Shown here one piece after another: positions 8,082 to 16,280 of a stretch of 41,258 nt of DNA. The stretch spans positions 1 through 41,258 of the forward strand of contig JACRBQ010000146.1 in NCBI GenBank assembly GCA_016213135.1. Direction: 5' to 3'. Under the pieces are notes generated by a model, which was given only the letters and a program-made list of their open reading frames with translations, had not been told where the DNA came from and searched no databases. How positions within the stretch are numbered: position 1 is the first letter of the stretch; every line of letters begins with the position of its first letter. The DNA is from Chloroflexota bacterium. GTDB taxonomy: Bacteria; Chloroflexota; Anaerolineae; Anaerolineales; VGOW01. Both the position numbers and the translations under genes were made by a program.

Positions 8082-8087
8082 ATTATA
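8082..8087 (-). promoter_or_regulatory. TATAAT -10 box for the femX operon, leaderless
   Basis: On the minus strand the sequence reads TTGGTATAATGCGCTGGTG. A consensus -10 box is followed after 6 bases by the GTG start at 8075, so transcription should begin at or next to the start codon. It is back-to-back with the nuo promoter (8115-8144), giving a compact divergent promoter region. Confidence 0.65.
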
Positions 8088-8114
8088 CCAAGCGGCGCGG
8101 CGCATCCATTTTCA

Positions 8115-8144
8115 TTGACAACTCATCTGGACATATGCTACTAT
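8115..8144 (+). promoter_or_regulatory. Promoter of the nuo operon
   Basis: TTGACA (8115-8120), an 18-base spacer and TACTAT (8139-8144), with TGC directly before the -10 (extended -10 type). The predicted start near 8151 leaves a leader of about 70 bases before nuoA, which has AGGAG at 8211-8215. This is the best canonical sigma-70-like promoter in the window. Confidence 0.75.
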
Positions 8145-8220
8145 TGCGACGTTTCGCACAATCCGTTGTAGAGTATATTGCTCTGATAACAGCGGCTTGA
8201 TCCCCGTCCGAGGAGAATTC

Positions 8221-8577
8221 ATGCAAACCGACTGGATTTTTATTGGCATCTTTTTGCTAATTGGTCTGGTATTCCCGACCGTGCCTTTGGTGGCAGCGTT
8301 CTTTCTGAGTCCCAAAAAACCAAACCTGGTTAAAAACGAAACGTATGAGTGCGGCGTTGAAACCGTGGGCGATACCTGGGTGCAGTTCAAGGCGCAGTAT
8401 TACATCTTTGCGCTGATGTTCGTCGTGTTCGACGTGGAGACGGTGTTCCTGTTCCCGTGGGCGGTGGCCTTCCAGGCCATGCCGCTGTTCATGGTGGTCG
8501 AGGGCGTGTTCTTCATCGTCCTGCTGGCCGGAGGACTCATTTACACCTGGCGCAAAGGCGCGTTGGAGTGGGTGTAG
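8221..8577 (+). CDS. nuoA: NADH-quinone oxidoreductase subunit A
   Basis: A 118-residue complex I membrane subunit with three helices: IFIGIFLLIGLVFPTVPLVAAFFL, YYIFALMFVVFDVETVFLFPWAV and FMVVEGVFFIVLLAGGLIYTW. The hallmark loop YECGVETVGDTW is present, with its conserved Cys and Glu near the quinone site, and so is FDVETVFLFPW. I chose ATG 8221 for its AGGAG site at 8211-8215. It is first gene of the operon but is followed by nuoH, not by nuoB, so the usual B, C and D genes are elsewhere. An inverted heptad hairpin fills most of the gap to nuoH. Confidence 0.95.
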   Translation: MQTDWIFIGIFLLIGLVFPTVPLVAAFFLSPKKPNLVKNETYECGVETVGDTWVQFKAQYYIFALMFVVFDVETVFLFPWAVAFQAMPLFMVVEGVFFIVLLAGGLIYTWRKGALEWV

Positions 8578-8590
8578 CAACGGACAAGCT

Positions 8591-8636
8591 CAATGCACAA
8601 TGCTCAAAGGAACCATGAATTGAGCATTGTGCATTG
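8591..8636 (+). repeat. Heptad-type inverted repeat between nuoA and nuoH
   Basis: CAATGCACAATGCTCAA (8591-8607) is a perfect 17-base reverse complement of 8620-8636, with a 12-base loop. Each arm is built of 7-base units (AATGCAC, AATGCTC). There is no T-run, so it is not an obvious terminator. It lies in the operon transcript and would form a strong RNA hairpin just upstream of the nuoH ribosome site. Confidence 0.85.
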
Positions 8637-8653
8637 TTAAGTGGGAGCAATTT

Positions 8654-9916
8654 ATGCCAGAGTTCAATCCCGGAAATGTTCTTATATACCTTTACCAGCT
8701 TTTAGGGTGGTGGCTGGGCACGCTCGGCATTCCCGCGCCGATTGTCGTGCTGATCCAACTGTTGGTGTCCATTATCTCTGTGGGGGCGTTCGCGTTGCTG
8801 CTGCCCATCTTCACCATTTGGCTGGAGCGCAAAGTGGCCGGGCGATTTCAAGATCGGCTGGGGCCGAACCGCGTAGGGCCGTACGGCCTGTTCCAATCGT
8901 TTGCCGATGTGTTCAAGCTGTTGACCAAGGAAGACATTACCCCCGCCGGGGCCGATAAAGTGGTGTTCAACCTGGCCCCCATGCTCACCGTGTTGTCGGT
9001 GGTGACCATTTGGGCGGTGGTGCCCTTTGCCTCCACCATGGTGGGGGCCAACATCAACGTGGGCGTGCTTTACATTGTGGCCATCAGCGGCCTGGGGACC
9101 ATTTCCATCATGATGGGCGGGTGGTCGTCCAACAACAAGTTCGCGCTGTTGGGCGCGTTCCGCACGGCGGCGCAGTTGGTGGCGTACGAAGTGCCCATGA
9201 TTATTGTGCTGCTGGTGCCGGTGATGCTGGCCGGGTCTATGGGCGTTCAGGATATTGTGAACGCCCAGGGCACTGCCTGGTTCATCGTGATGGCCCCGGT
9301 GGCCGGGCTGATTTTCTTCATCACCTCCATTGCGGAAATTGGCCGCGCGCCGTTTGACCTGCTGGAGGCCGAAAGCGAGATCGTGGCCGGGTTCCACATT
9401 GAATACACCGGCATGAAGTTCGGCATGTGGATGCTGGGTGAGTTCCTGCACGCGTTCACCATCTGCGTGCTGACGGCCGTGCTGTTCCTGGGCGGTTGGC
9501 AGGGGCCGTTTGCCAAAGAAGTGCCTGTGCTGGGCATCGTCTACTTCCTCCTCAAGTCGTTTGGCATGTACTTCATAGTCATTTGGGTGCGGTCCACTTT
9601 CCCGCGCATCCGCATTGACCATTTGCACGCCTTCAACTGGAAAGTGCTGGTGCCCGTGTCATTGGCCGCCGTGGTATTGACGGCGCTGGTGGACAAGCTG
9701 GTAACGACCTACCTGCCTGGCGCCGGCGACGTGGTGCGGGCGACGGCGCTGCTGGCGGCCAACGTGATCGGCGTGCTGGCGCTGTTGGGCATCTTCCGGC
9801 AGGGCGCGCACGCCGAGCGTGAACGGTTGGAGGGCGGGCGCGACGCTTCACACGGCGAGGCGGCGCATCACGACGAGCCTGGCGAGCCTGGCGCGGCCCA
9901 CGCTTCTGCGCATTAG
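8654..9916 (+). CDS. nuoH: NADH-quinone oxidoreductase subunit H
   Basis: A 420-residue complex I subunit that links the quinone chamber to the proton pumps. It has about eight membrane helices. The family motifs WLERKVAGRFQDRLGPNRVGP, LFQSFADVFKLLTKEDITP, AEIGRAPFDLLEAESEIVAGFH and the C-terminal RIRIDHLHAFNWKVLVP are all present. The start at 8654 has GGGAG at 8643-8647. The protein ends in an unusual hydrophilic tail of about 35 residues (AHAERERLEGGRD... AAHHDEP... HASAH), rich in His, Glu and Ala; such tails vary in this subunit. The gap to nuoJ is 15 bases. Confidence 0.96.
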   Translation: MPEFNPGNVLIYLYQLLGWWLGTLGIPAPIVVLIQLLVSIISVGAFALLLPIFTIWLERKVAGRFQDRLGPNRVGPYGLFQSFADVFKLLTKEDITPAGADKVVFNLAPMLTVLSVVTIWAVVPFASTMVGANINVGVLYIVAISGLGTISIMMGGWSSNNKFALLGAFRTAAQLVAYEVPMIIVLLVPVMLAGSMGVQDIVNAQGTAWFIVMAPVAGLIFFITSIAEIGRAPFDLLEAESEIVAGFHIEYTGMKFGMWMLGEFLHAFTICVLTAVLFLGGWQGPFAKEVPVLGIVYFLLKSFGMYFIVIWVRSTFPRIRIDHLHAFNWKVLVPVSLAAVVLTALVDKLVTTYLPGAGDVVRATALLAANVIGVLALLGIFRQGAHAERERLEGGRDASHGEAAHHDEPGEPGAAHASAH

Positions 9917-9931
9917 GATTTTCACCAGAAC

Positions 9932-10432
9932 ATGAACCTATCTCAAATCATCTTCCTTGTTGTCGGCGCAGTAACGATCATTTCTGCGGTGCTGGTGGTC
10001 ACCCTGCGGAATCTGGTGCATTCGGCGCTGTGGCTCATTGTGACCCTGTTCTCGGTGGCGGTGCTGTTCGTGCTGCTGGAGGCGGGTTTCATGGCCGTGG
10101 TGCAGGTGGTGCTGTATATCGGCGCCATCGCCATTCTGATCATCTTTGCCATGATGCTCACGCGCCGCGCCATGAGCGACGAAGCCTCACAGACCAACGG
10201 CCAGTGGCCTGCGAGCCTGCTGATTGCCGCCGCGGCGTTTGTGTCGCTGGCCGGGCTGCTCAACGCCAACGCCTGGCCGGCCCTTCCGGCGGCAGACCTG
10301 AGCGGCACGGTGCGGCAATTGGGGCTGGCGCTGGTGAACCTCAACGCCTTTGTGCTGCCGTTTGAGGTGGCGTCGGTGCTGCTCATCGTGGCGCTGGTCG
10401 GGGCCATTTACGTGGCCGGCGAAAAGCGATAG
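9932..10432 (+). CDS. nuoJ: NADH-quinone oxidoreductase subunit J
   Basis: A 166-residue membrane subunit with five hydrophobic segments. The most conserved is AVVQVVLYIGAIAILIIFAMMLT, which corresponds to the TM3 helix that contains the pi-bulge and moves during turnover in known complex I structures. It lies directly after nuoH and before nuoK, the standard H-(I)-J-K order but with nuoI absent. Only a weak AGGA upstream, so translation may depend on coupling to nuoH. Confidence 0.95.
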   Translation: MNLSQIIFLVVGAVTIISAVLVVTLRNLVHSALWLIVTLFSVAVLFVLLEAGFMAVVQVVLYIGAIAILIIFAMMLTRRAMSDEASQTNGQWPASLLIAAAAFVSLAGLLNANAWPALPAADLSGTVRQLGLALVNLNAFVLPFEVASVLLIVALVGAIYVAGEKR

Positions 10433-10481
10433 GGCGGCTCGGTGGCCTTTCCGTCCAAATCTCGTTTTCCAGGATAAAACT

Positions 10482-10790
10482 ATGGTTCCTCTCAGTTGGT
10501 ATCTCACTCTGGCCGCCGCCCTGTTTTGCATCGGCATTTACGGCGTGCTGGCGCGGCGCAACGCCGTAGCCGTATTGATGGGCGTCGAATTGATGATGAA
10601 TGCCGTGATCGTCAACCTGGTGGCCTTCTGGCGCTACGTCCAACCCACCGCCATTGGCGGGCAGGTGTTTGCGGTCATCGTGTTCGCCGTGGCTGCCGCC
10701 GAGGCCTCGGTGGGCCTGGCGCTCATCATTTCCATTTACCGCCGCCGCAACAGCGTGGTGGCAGACGACATGAGCTTGATGAAGTGGTAG
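10482..10790 (+). CDS. nuoK: NADH-quinone oxidoreductase subunit K
   Basis: A 102-residue, three-helix subunit. The two buried glutamates of the proton path are visible in MGVELMMNAVIVNLVAF and AAAEASVGLALIIS. I chose ATG 10482 because it gives the usual length of about 100 residues and has AGGA at 10471-10474; the longer frame from 10350 overlaps nuoJ. A heptad-type inverted repeat fills the gap to nuoL. Confidence 0.95.
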   Translation: MVPLSWYLTLAAALFCIGIYGVLARRNAVAVLMGVELMMNAVIVNLVAFWRYVQPTAIGGQVFAVIVFAVAAAEASVGLALIISIYRRRNSVVADDMSLMKW

Positions 10791-10795
10791 AAAAA

Positions 10796-10868
10796 TTTCT
10801 GATTGTAGATTTCCGATTGTTGATTGAGGCAGGTAAATCAGCAATCAGCAATCCACAATCAGCCATCG
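10796..10868 (+). repeat. Inverted heptad arrays between nuoK and nuoL
   Basis: The left arm units are TTTCTGA, TTGTAGA, TTTCCGA, TTGTTGA, TTGAGGC (10796-10830). The right arm units are TAAATCA, GCAATCA, GCAATCC, ACAATCA, GCCATCG (10834-10868). Read as reverse complement, the right arm gives the same type of unit (TGATTGT, GGATTGC, TGATTGC). The arms pair imperfectly, mainly through the shared GATT core. Confidence 0.75.
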
Positions 10869-10880
10869 GTTGAACTGACT

Positions 10881-13100
10881 ATGCGAACTGAAGAACTTTT
10901 CACTTGGTTGATCCCGGTTCCCCCGCTGCTTTCGTTTTTCCTGATCTGGTTGTTCACCAGCCGCAGCAAAACGCTCAGCCACACGGTGGCCATCGGGGCG
11001 ATGGCCGTGTCGTGGGTGTTGAGCCTCGCCGTTGTTCTCTATGCGCTCACGACCGAGCATTTCGGCAAAACGGTGTTTGCCTCCAGCGTGCCCTGGCTGC
11101 CCACCGGCGATAGCTCGCTCAACATGGGTGTGCTGGTAGACCCGCTGACGGCGGCCATGCTGTTCTTTGTGCCGCTGACCTGTTTGATGATCTTCATTTA
11201 CAGCGTGGGCTATCATAACTACGGCAAGCCGCTGGACGCGCACGACGCCTCGCAGCCCGGCGCGCCCGCGCACAACGGCGTCGAGCCGATGTACTCGCGC
11301 TTCTTCGCCTTTCTGTCGCTGTTTGCCTTCGGCATGCTTACACTGGTCGTGGCCGATAACCTGCTGCTCATGTTCATCGGTTGGGAGATCATGGGCCTGT
11401 GCTCGTACTTGCTCATCGGCTTCTGGTACGCGCGCCAATACGACGATCCAAAAAAGATCACTCCACGGCAGGCCGCGGTCAAAGCCTTTATGACCACCCG
11501 CGTCGGCGACGTGATCATGATGCTGGGCATCGTGTATCTGTATTTCGCCACCACCACCGACAAAGCCAAGGAAATCCTCGGCCTGGCCGGCGGCACGCTT
11601 TCGTTCCGCGCCATCCTCTACAACGAAGAATTCCTGAAGTATCTGGTTTCGCAGCCCTCGGTCATTGTGGGACTGCCGCTGGCGGCTCTCATTGGCCTGC
11701 TGTTGTTCGCGGGCGCCGTGGGCAAGAGCGCGCAGTTCCCGCTGCACGTGTGGCTGCCCGACGCCATGGAAGGCCCCACGCCCGTCAGTGCCATGATCCA
11801 CGCGGCCACCATGGTGTCCGCCGGTGTGTACGCCATGGTGCGCATGTTCCCGCTCCTTTCGGCGGGCTGGCACGAAGGCGGTGCGCTCACCGCGCCCATG
11901 ATGGCGATGGGCGTCATCGGCAGTTTTACCGCGCTGTTCGCGGCCACCATTGCCGTGACGCAGCGCGACGTAAAAAAGGTGCTGGCCTATTCCACCATTT
12001 CACAGCTGGGCTACATGATCGCCGCCCTGGGCATCGGCGCGTACGTGGCCGCCGCCTTCCATCTCATCACCCACGCCTTCTTCAAAGCGCTGCTCTTCCT
12101 CGGCTCCGGCTCGGTCATTCACGGCGTGGAGCACGGGGCGCATCACTCGCAGGAGCATCTCGACCCGCAAGACATGTTCAACATGGGCGGCTTGCGCAAG
12201 AAAATGCCCATCACGTTTTGGACCTTCCTCATCGGCGGCCTGGCCCTGTCCGGCTTTCCGTTTATCACGGCGGGCTTCTGGTCCAAAGACGAAATCCTGG
12301 GCGACGCCTTCGCCAACGGCCAGTGGATTGTGTTTGCCACGCTGGCGATCTCGGCGCTGCTCACCGCCTTCTACACCATGCGGCAGATTTCGTTGACCTT
12401 TCTCGGCGAGCCGCGCACGCAGTCGGCGGAACACGCCTCCGAAACACCGTGGACAGTGACCACCCCGCTGGTGATCCTGGCTTTCTTCGCCATCACCGCC
12501 GGATACGTCGGCGTGCCCGAAACTTTTCCTGTGCTGGGGCCTTTGCTCCAGGCCATCCACTTCAACCGCTTCCACGAATTTGTCGGCGGCGCCCTGCTCG
12601 AGTTGCCTGCGGCGGCGGCGTTCAACGTGTGGCCGCTGCTGGTCTCGCTCTTCGTGGCCCTCGGCGGGCTGTGGCTGGGCTGGATGGTGTACGGGCGCAA
12701 TCCGCTCAAAGCCGGGCAGGCCGACCCGCTCGCCAGACCGCTCGGCCCGATCTACACGCTGCTCGAAAACAAATATTACTTTGACGAGTTGTACGATTTC
12801 GTCTTCGTCCGCCCCTCCAAGTGGCTGGCCGAAACGGTGGTCTATCGAGTGATCGACCGCACCCTCATCGACGGCATTCTGCACACCGTTGCCCGCGCGG
12901 CGCTGCGCCTGGGCGGCTTCTTCAAAGGCGCAGAGAAGGTCGTCATCAACGACCCGCCGGATTATCTGGCCGGGGGCGTGCAATGGCTCGGCAAATCGTT
13001 CCGCGTGATTCAAACAGGCCGCGTGCAAAACTACCTGCTCATCGGCATGTTAGTGGTGCTGGCCTTCGGCGGCGTGTACTACATGATGCTGGCGCGGTAG
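10881..13100 (+). CDS. nuoL: NADH-quinone oxidoreductase subunit L, enlarged lateral helix
   Basis: A 739-residue antiporter-like subunit at the end of the membrane arm, clearly longer than the roughly 610-650 residues usual for NuoL. Core motifs are GWEIMGLCSYLLIGFW, GAVGKSAQFPLHVWLPDAMEGPTPVSA and IHAATMVSAGVYAM, with the pump lysine and glutamate in place. The C-terminal segment from FVRP (V643) to QTG (711-713) spans 71 residues. By my recollection ordinary NuoL has about 40 here, so the lateral helix region carries roughly 30 extra residues (around GAEKVVINDPPDYLAGG). A hydrophilic insert near residues 115-135 (YHNYGKPLDAHDASQ) also adds length. I chose ATG 10881; the extension to 10824 would translate the heptad repeat. 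Confidence 0.95.
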   Translation: MRTEELFTWLIPVPPLLSFFLIWLFTSRSKTLSHTVAIGAMAVSWVLSLAVVLYALTTEHFGKTVFASSVPWLPTGDSSLNMGVLVDPLTAAMLFFVPLTCLMIFIYSVGYHNYGKPLDAHDASQPGAPAHNGVEPMYSRFFAFLSLFAFGMLTLVVADNLLLMFIGWEIMGLCSYLLIGFWYARQYDDPKKITPRQAAVKAFMTTRVGDVIMMLGIVYLYFATTTDKAKEILGLAGGTLSFRAILYNEEFLKYLVSQPSVIVGLPLAALIGLLLFAGAVGKSAQFPLHVWLPDAMEGPTPVSAMIHAATMVSAGVYAMVRMFPLLSAGWHEGGALTAPMMAMGVIGSFTALFAATIAVTQRDVKKVLAYSTISQLGYMIAALGIGAYVAAAFHLITHAFFKALLFLGSGSVIHGVEHGAHHSQEHLDPQDMFNMGGLRKKMPITFWTFLIGGLALSGFPFITAGFWSKDEILGDAFANGQWIVFATLAISALLTAFYTMRQISLTFLGEPRTQSAEHASETPWTVTTPLVILAFFAITAGYVGVPETFPVLGPLLQAIHFNRFHEFVGGALLELPAAAAFNVWPLLVSLFVALGGLWLGWMVYGRNPLKAGQADPLARPLGPIYTLLENKYYFDELYDFVFVRPSKWLAETVVYRVIDRTLIDGILHTVARAALRLGGFFKGAEKVVINDPPDYLAGGVQWLGKSFRVIQTGRVQNYLLIGMLVVLAFGGVYYMMLAR

Positions 13101-13110
13101 GAGAAGTGAC

Positions 13111-14646
13111 ATGAATTTTGTTTTATCGCATCTCGTATCCCTGATCATCTTTACGCCGCTCATCGGTCTGGTGGCCGTGGGGCTGATTCCGTCGGATCAA
13201 AAGCAAGCCATCCGCTGGGTGGCTTTCCTCGCCAGCCTCATCCCGGCGGGCCTCGCCATTGCCCTGTGGTTCAGCTACGCGGGCGGCGGCGAGGGCTTCC
13301 GGTTTCAGGAGCAGGCGGTGTGGTATCAGGCCATCAACGCCACCTATCACGTGGGCGTGGACGGCGTGGCCGTGCCGATGATCTTGCTCACCGGCTTGCT
13401 CACCCCGCTGGCTTTGCTGGCCTCGTTCAACATTGATGATCGCGTCAAGCCTTACATGATGTTGTTTCTCTTGCTCGAAACCGGCATGTTGGGCGTGTTC
13501 GCTTCGCTGGACCTGATCCTGTTCTTCCTTTTCTGGGAAATCGGCCTCGTGCCCATGTACTTCCTCATCAACCAGTGGGGCGGCAAGGAACGCCGGTATG
13601 CGTCCTTCAAGTTCTTCGTGTACACCATGGCCGGGTCGCTGGGGCTGCTGCTTTCCATCCAGCTCATCGGCCTCACGGCGGGCACGTTCGATATAGCGCG
13701 GCTGATCAACATCTGGCCGTCGTTCAACAAAGAAGTGCTGGTCGGAGTGCCCATCAGCATGATTAAGACGGTGGCCTTCTTTGCCTTCAGCCTGGCCTTC
13801 GCCATCAAAATCCCGTTGTGGCCCTTCCACACGTGGCTGCCCGATGCGCACACCGAGGCCCCCACGGCCGGTTCGATGATCCTGGCGGGCGTGCTGCTCA
13901 AGCTCGGCGCGTTCGGCTTCCTGCGGCTGGTGCTGCCCCTGTTCCCCGAGCAAGCGCATAGGTATGCGCCGCTGCTGGCGCTGCTGGCAGTGATTGCCAT
14001 TGTGCTCGGCGCTTACGCCGCGTACGGGCAGAACGATTTCAAGCGGCTGGTCGCGTACTCCTCCGTGAATCACATGGGCTTTGTGGTGCTGGGCATCGCG
14101 GTCGTGGCCTGGGTGGCGGGCTCGCCGAGTGAAGCGCTGCGGCAGAGCGCGACTATCGCCGGGACGGGTGCGGTGTTGCAGATGTTCAACCACGGCCTAT
14201 CGTCGGCGGCCATGTTCTTCCTCGTCGGCGTGGTCTACGAACGGGCGCACACTCGCGATCTCGACGAACTGGGCGGGGGCATCTGGCAGGTTGCGCCCAT
14301 CTACGGCGGCATCCTCCTCTTCAGTTCGATGGCCTCGCTGGGTCTGCCGGGGCTGAACGGCTTCGTGTCCGAGTTCGCCGTGGTGCGCGGCGCGTGGCCG
14401 GTGTTCACACTGGTCACGGCCATCAGCATGTTGGGCCTGCTGTTCACCGGCGCGTACATCCTCAAGGGTATCCAAAAAGTGCTGCACGGCCCCAAGAACC
14501 CCAAGTGGGCGGGCCACAACATGGAAATGAACAAGCGTGAAATCGTCGTCGTGGCCCCGCTGATGGCGCTGATGCTGCTCATCGGCGTGTGGCCGTGGTG
14601 GCTGGCGAGCGTGATAAACGAGGCAATGAAAAGGCTGGTTGGATAA
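13111..14646 (+). CDS. nuoM: NADH-quinone oxidoreductase subunit M, first copy
   Basis: A 511-residue antiporter-like proton-pump subunit with about 14 helices. Canonical motifs are FLFWEIGLVPMYFLI (the TM5 glutamate), HTWLPDAHTEAPTAGSMILAGVLLKLGAFG (pump lysine) and LVAYSSVNHMGFVVLG. It keeps the usual PDAHTEAPT form, so it is the more orthodox of the two NuoM copies. AGGAGAAG at 13099-13106 gives a good ribosome site; the gap from nuoL is 10 bases. An inverted heptad palindrome separates it from the second nuoM. Confidence 0.95.
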   Translation: MNFVLSHLVSLIIFTPLIGLVAVGLIPSDQKQAIRWVAFLASLIPAGLAIALWFSYAGGGEGFRFQEQAVWYQAINATYHVGVDGVAVPMILLTGLLTPLALLASFNIDDRVKPYMMLFLLLETGMLGVFASLDLILFFLFWEIGLVPMYFLINQWGGKERRYASFKFFVYTMAGSLGLLLSIQLIGLTAGTFDIARLINIWPSFNKEVLVGVPISMIKTVAFFAFSLAFAIKIPLWPFHTWLPDAHTEAPTAGSMILAGVLLKLGAFGFLRLVLPLFPEQAHRYAPLLALLAVIAIVLGAYAAYGQNDFKRLVAYSSVNHMGFVVLGIAVVAWVAGSPSEALRQSATIAGTGAVLQMFNHGLSSAAMFFLVGVVYERAHTRDLDELGGGIWQVAPIYGGILLFSSMASLGLPGLNGFVSEFAVVRGAWPVFTLVTAISMLGLLFTGAYILKGIQKVLHGPKNPKWAGHNMEMNKREIVVVAPLMALMLLIGVWPWWLASVINEAMKRLVG

Positions 14647-14706
14647 ATACTCAATACCTAATACCAAATACCCAATTGGGTATTGAGTATTGGGTATTCG
14701 GTATTT
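14645..14706 (+). repeat. Heptad palindrome between the two nuoM genes
   Basis: A 62-base imperfect palindrome centred on CCCAATTGGG (14671-14680). On each side there are four units of the form GTATTNN (or the complement); the GTATT part pairs perfectly between arms while the two variable bases mostly do not. It begins directly after the stop of the first nuoM and ends at the ribosome site (GAGAGG, 14707-14712) of the second. Confidence 0.85.
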
Positions 14707-14717
14707 GAGAGGCTCTT

Positions 14718-16277
14718 ATGCAGTTTCCCTTTCTCAGCATTATTACTTTCACACCGATGATCGTCGGCGTTTTGCTGCTGCTCATCCCCGAAGATCGCAA
14801 GACGGAAACGCGCGTGGCGGCGCTGGCCGGGGCGGCGTTGTGCCTGGGGATGTCGCTGTTCGTCTACTTTAGTTACAACGTGGGGCAGGGCGGCTACCAG
14901 TTTGTGGAAAAATTTGACTGGATACCGCGCTTCGGCATTTCGTACCACGTGGGCGTGGACGGCATCAGCAATCCCATGGTGCTGCTCACCGGCATCGTCA
15001 TCTTCACCGGTGTGCTCATCTCGTGGGGCATCGACGACCGCCCGCGCGAGTTTTTCGCCTTCCTCTTCATTCTTGCCACCGGCGTGTTCGGCGTGTTCGT
15101 GTCGCTCGATCTGTTTCAACTGTTCTTCTTCTACGAAATCGCCGTCTTCCCGATGTACTTGCTCATCGCCATCTGGGGCTGGAAGGTCACGCGCGAATAC
15201 GCGGCCATGAAGCTGACGCTGTTCCTGTTCATCGGCTCGGTCGTGTCGCTGGTCGGCGCGCTGGCTATGTACGTCACCGTGGGCCGCGCCACCGGGGTCT
15301 ACACCTTCGACATGCTCAAGATGGCCGAAGCGCAGGCCGCCGGCGTGTTCAACTTCAACCTCAACGTGCCGCTGCTCGGGTCGCGCCCCTTCGAGTGGGT
15401 GTGGTTCCCGTTTGTGTTCTTCGGCTTTGCGGTGCTGGGCGGCATCTATCCCTTCCACAACTGGAGCCCGGACGGCCACGTGGCCGCGCCCACCGCCGTA
15501 TCCATGTTCCACGCCGGCGTGCTCATGAAGCTGGGCGCGTTCGCCGCGCTGCGGGTGGGCATCATGCTGCTGCCCGAAGGGGCCAGAGCGCACCTGCCGT
15601 GGATCGTCGTGCTGACGGTGATCAACGTCGTCTACGGCGCGTTCATCGCCATGCGCCAGACCGATCTCAAATACATGATCGGCTACTCGTCGGTTTCGCA
15701 CATGGGGCTGGTGTCGATGGCCTTTGCCACCATGAACTACACCGGTTACGTAGGCGGGGCCATGCAAATGTTCGCGCACGGCGTGATGACGGCTATGCTC
15801 TTTGCCACGGTGGGCATGGTGTATGACCGGGCGCACACCAGGCAAATGCCCGAGCTGGGCGGCATGGCCAGGAAGATGCCCTTCGTGCTGCTGGGTTTCA
15901 CCATCGCCAGCCTCTCCTCGATGGGCATGCCCGGGTTTGCCGGGTTCATGGCCGAGCTGCCCATCTTCATGGGCCTGTGGCGCGCGGGCACCAACACTGC
16001 GGACTTCATCGCTCCGTACTACGCCTGGATCGCCGTCATCTCCGCCCTTGCCATTGTGATCACTGCGGCCTATCTGCTCATTGCCATTCAGCGCGTGTTC
16101 TTCGGCGAGATTTCCGAAGAGCATGATCATCACGTGGGGGACGTGACCGTGTTGGACAAGGTGGCCATCACGGTGCTATCCATCACCATTGTTGCGGTGG
16201 GGCTTTTTCCGATACTCATGGGCCCCATGGTGTCTTCGGGTGTCATCGCAGTGCTCCGCATTTTCGGAGGCGCATAA
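14718..16277 (+). CDS. nuoM: NADH-quinone oxidoreductase subunit M, second and divergent copy
   Basis: A 519-residue paralogue of NuoM with the full antiporter-like fold. The TM5 glutamate (FFFYEIAVFPMYLLI), the pump lysine (GVLMKLGAFAALR) and the YSSVSHMGLV helix are kept, so it should be able to pump protons. It departs from the first copy in the TM7-8 loop, reading HNWSPDGHVAAPTA instead of HTWLPDAHTEAPTA. It also has a longer hydrophilic stretch near DMLKMAEAQAAGVFNFNLN. Such a second NuoM next to the first predicts a complex I with one extra pump module. It could be taken for an Mrp-type antiporter subunit, but no other mrp genes are present and it lies within the nuo operon. Confidence 0.92.
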   Translation: MQFPFLSIITFTPMIVGVLLLLIPEDRKTETRVAALAGAALCLGMSLFVYFSYNVGQGGYQFVEKFDWIPRFGISYHVGVDGISNPMVLLTGIVIFTGVLISWGIDDRPREFFAFLFILATGVFGVFVSLDLFQLFFFYEIAVFPMYLLIAIWGWKVTREYAAMKLTLFLFIGSVVSLVGALAMYVTVGRATGVYTFDMLKMAEAQAAGVFNFNLNVPLLGSRPFEWVWFPFVFFGFAVLGGIYPFHNWSPDGHVAAPTAVSMFHAGVLMKLGAFAALRVGIMLLPEGARAHLPWIVVLTVINVVYGAFIAMRQTDLKYMIGYSSVSHMGLVSMAFATMNYTGYVGGAMQMFAHGVMTAMLFATVGMVYDRAHTRQMPELGGMARKMPFVLLGFTIASLSSMGMPGFAGFMAELPIFMGLWRAGTNTADFIAPYYAWIAVISALAIVITAAYLLIAIQRVFFGEISEEHDHHVGDVTVLDKVAITVLSITIVAVGLFPILMGPMVSSGVIAVLRIFGGA

Positions 16278-16280
16278 CTC

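Noticed and set aside
8591-8636. Hairpin between nuoA and nuoH as an intrinsic terminator
   Set aside because: No T-run follows, and the gene downstream belongs to the same complex.
10824-10880. N-terminal extension of nuoL from 10824
   Set aside because: It would translate the inverted heptad repeat; the family N-terminus begins at 10881.
14718-16277. Second nuoM as an Mrp-type Na+/H+ antiporter subunit
   Set aside because: It lies inside the nuo operon, has NuoM-like length and motifs, and no other mrp genes are nearby.
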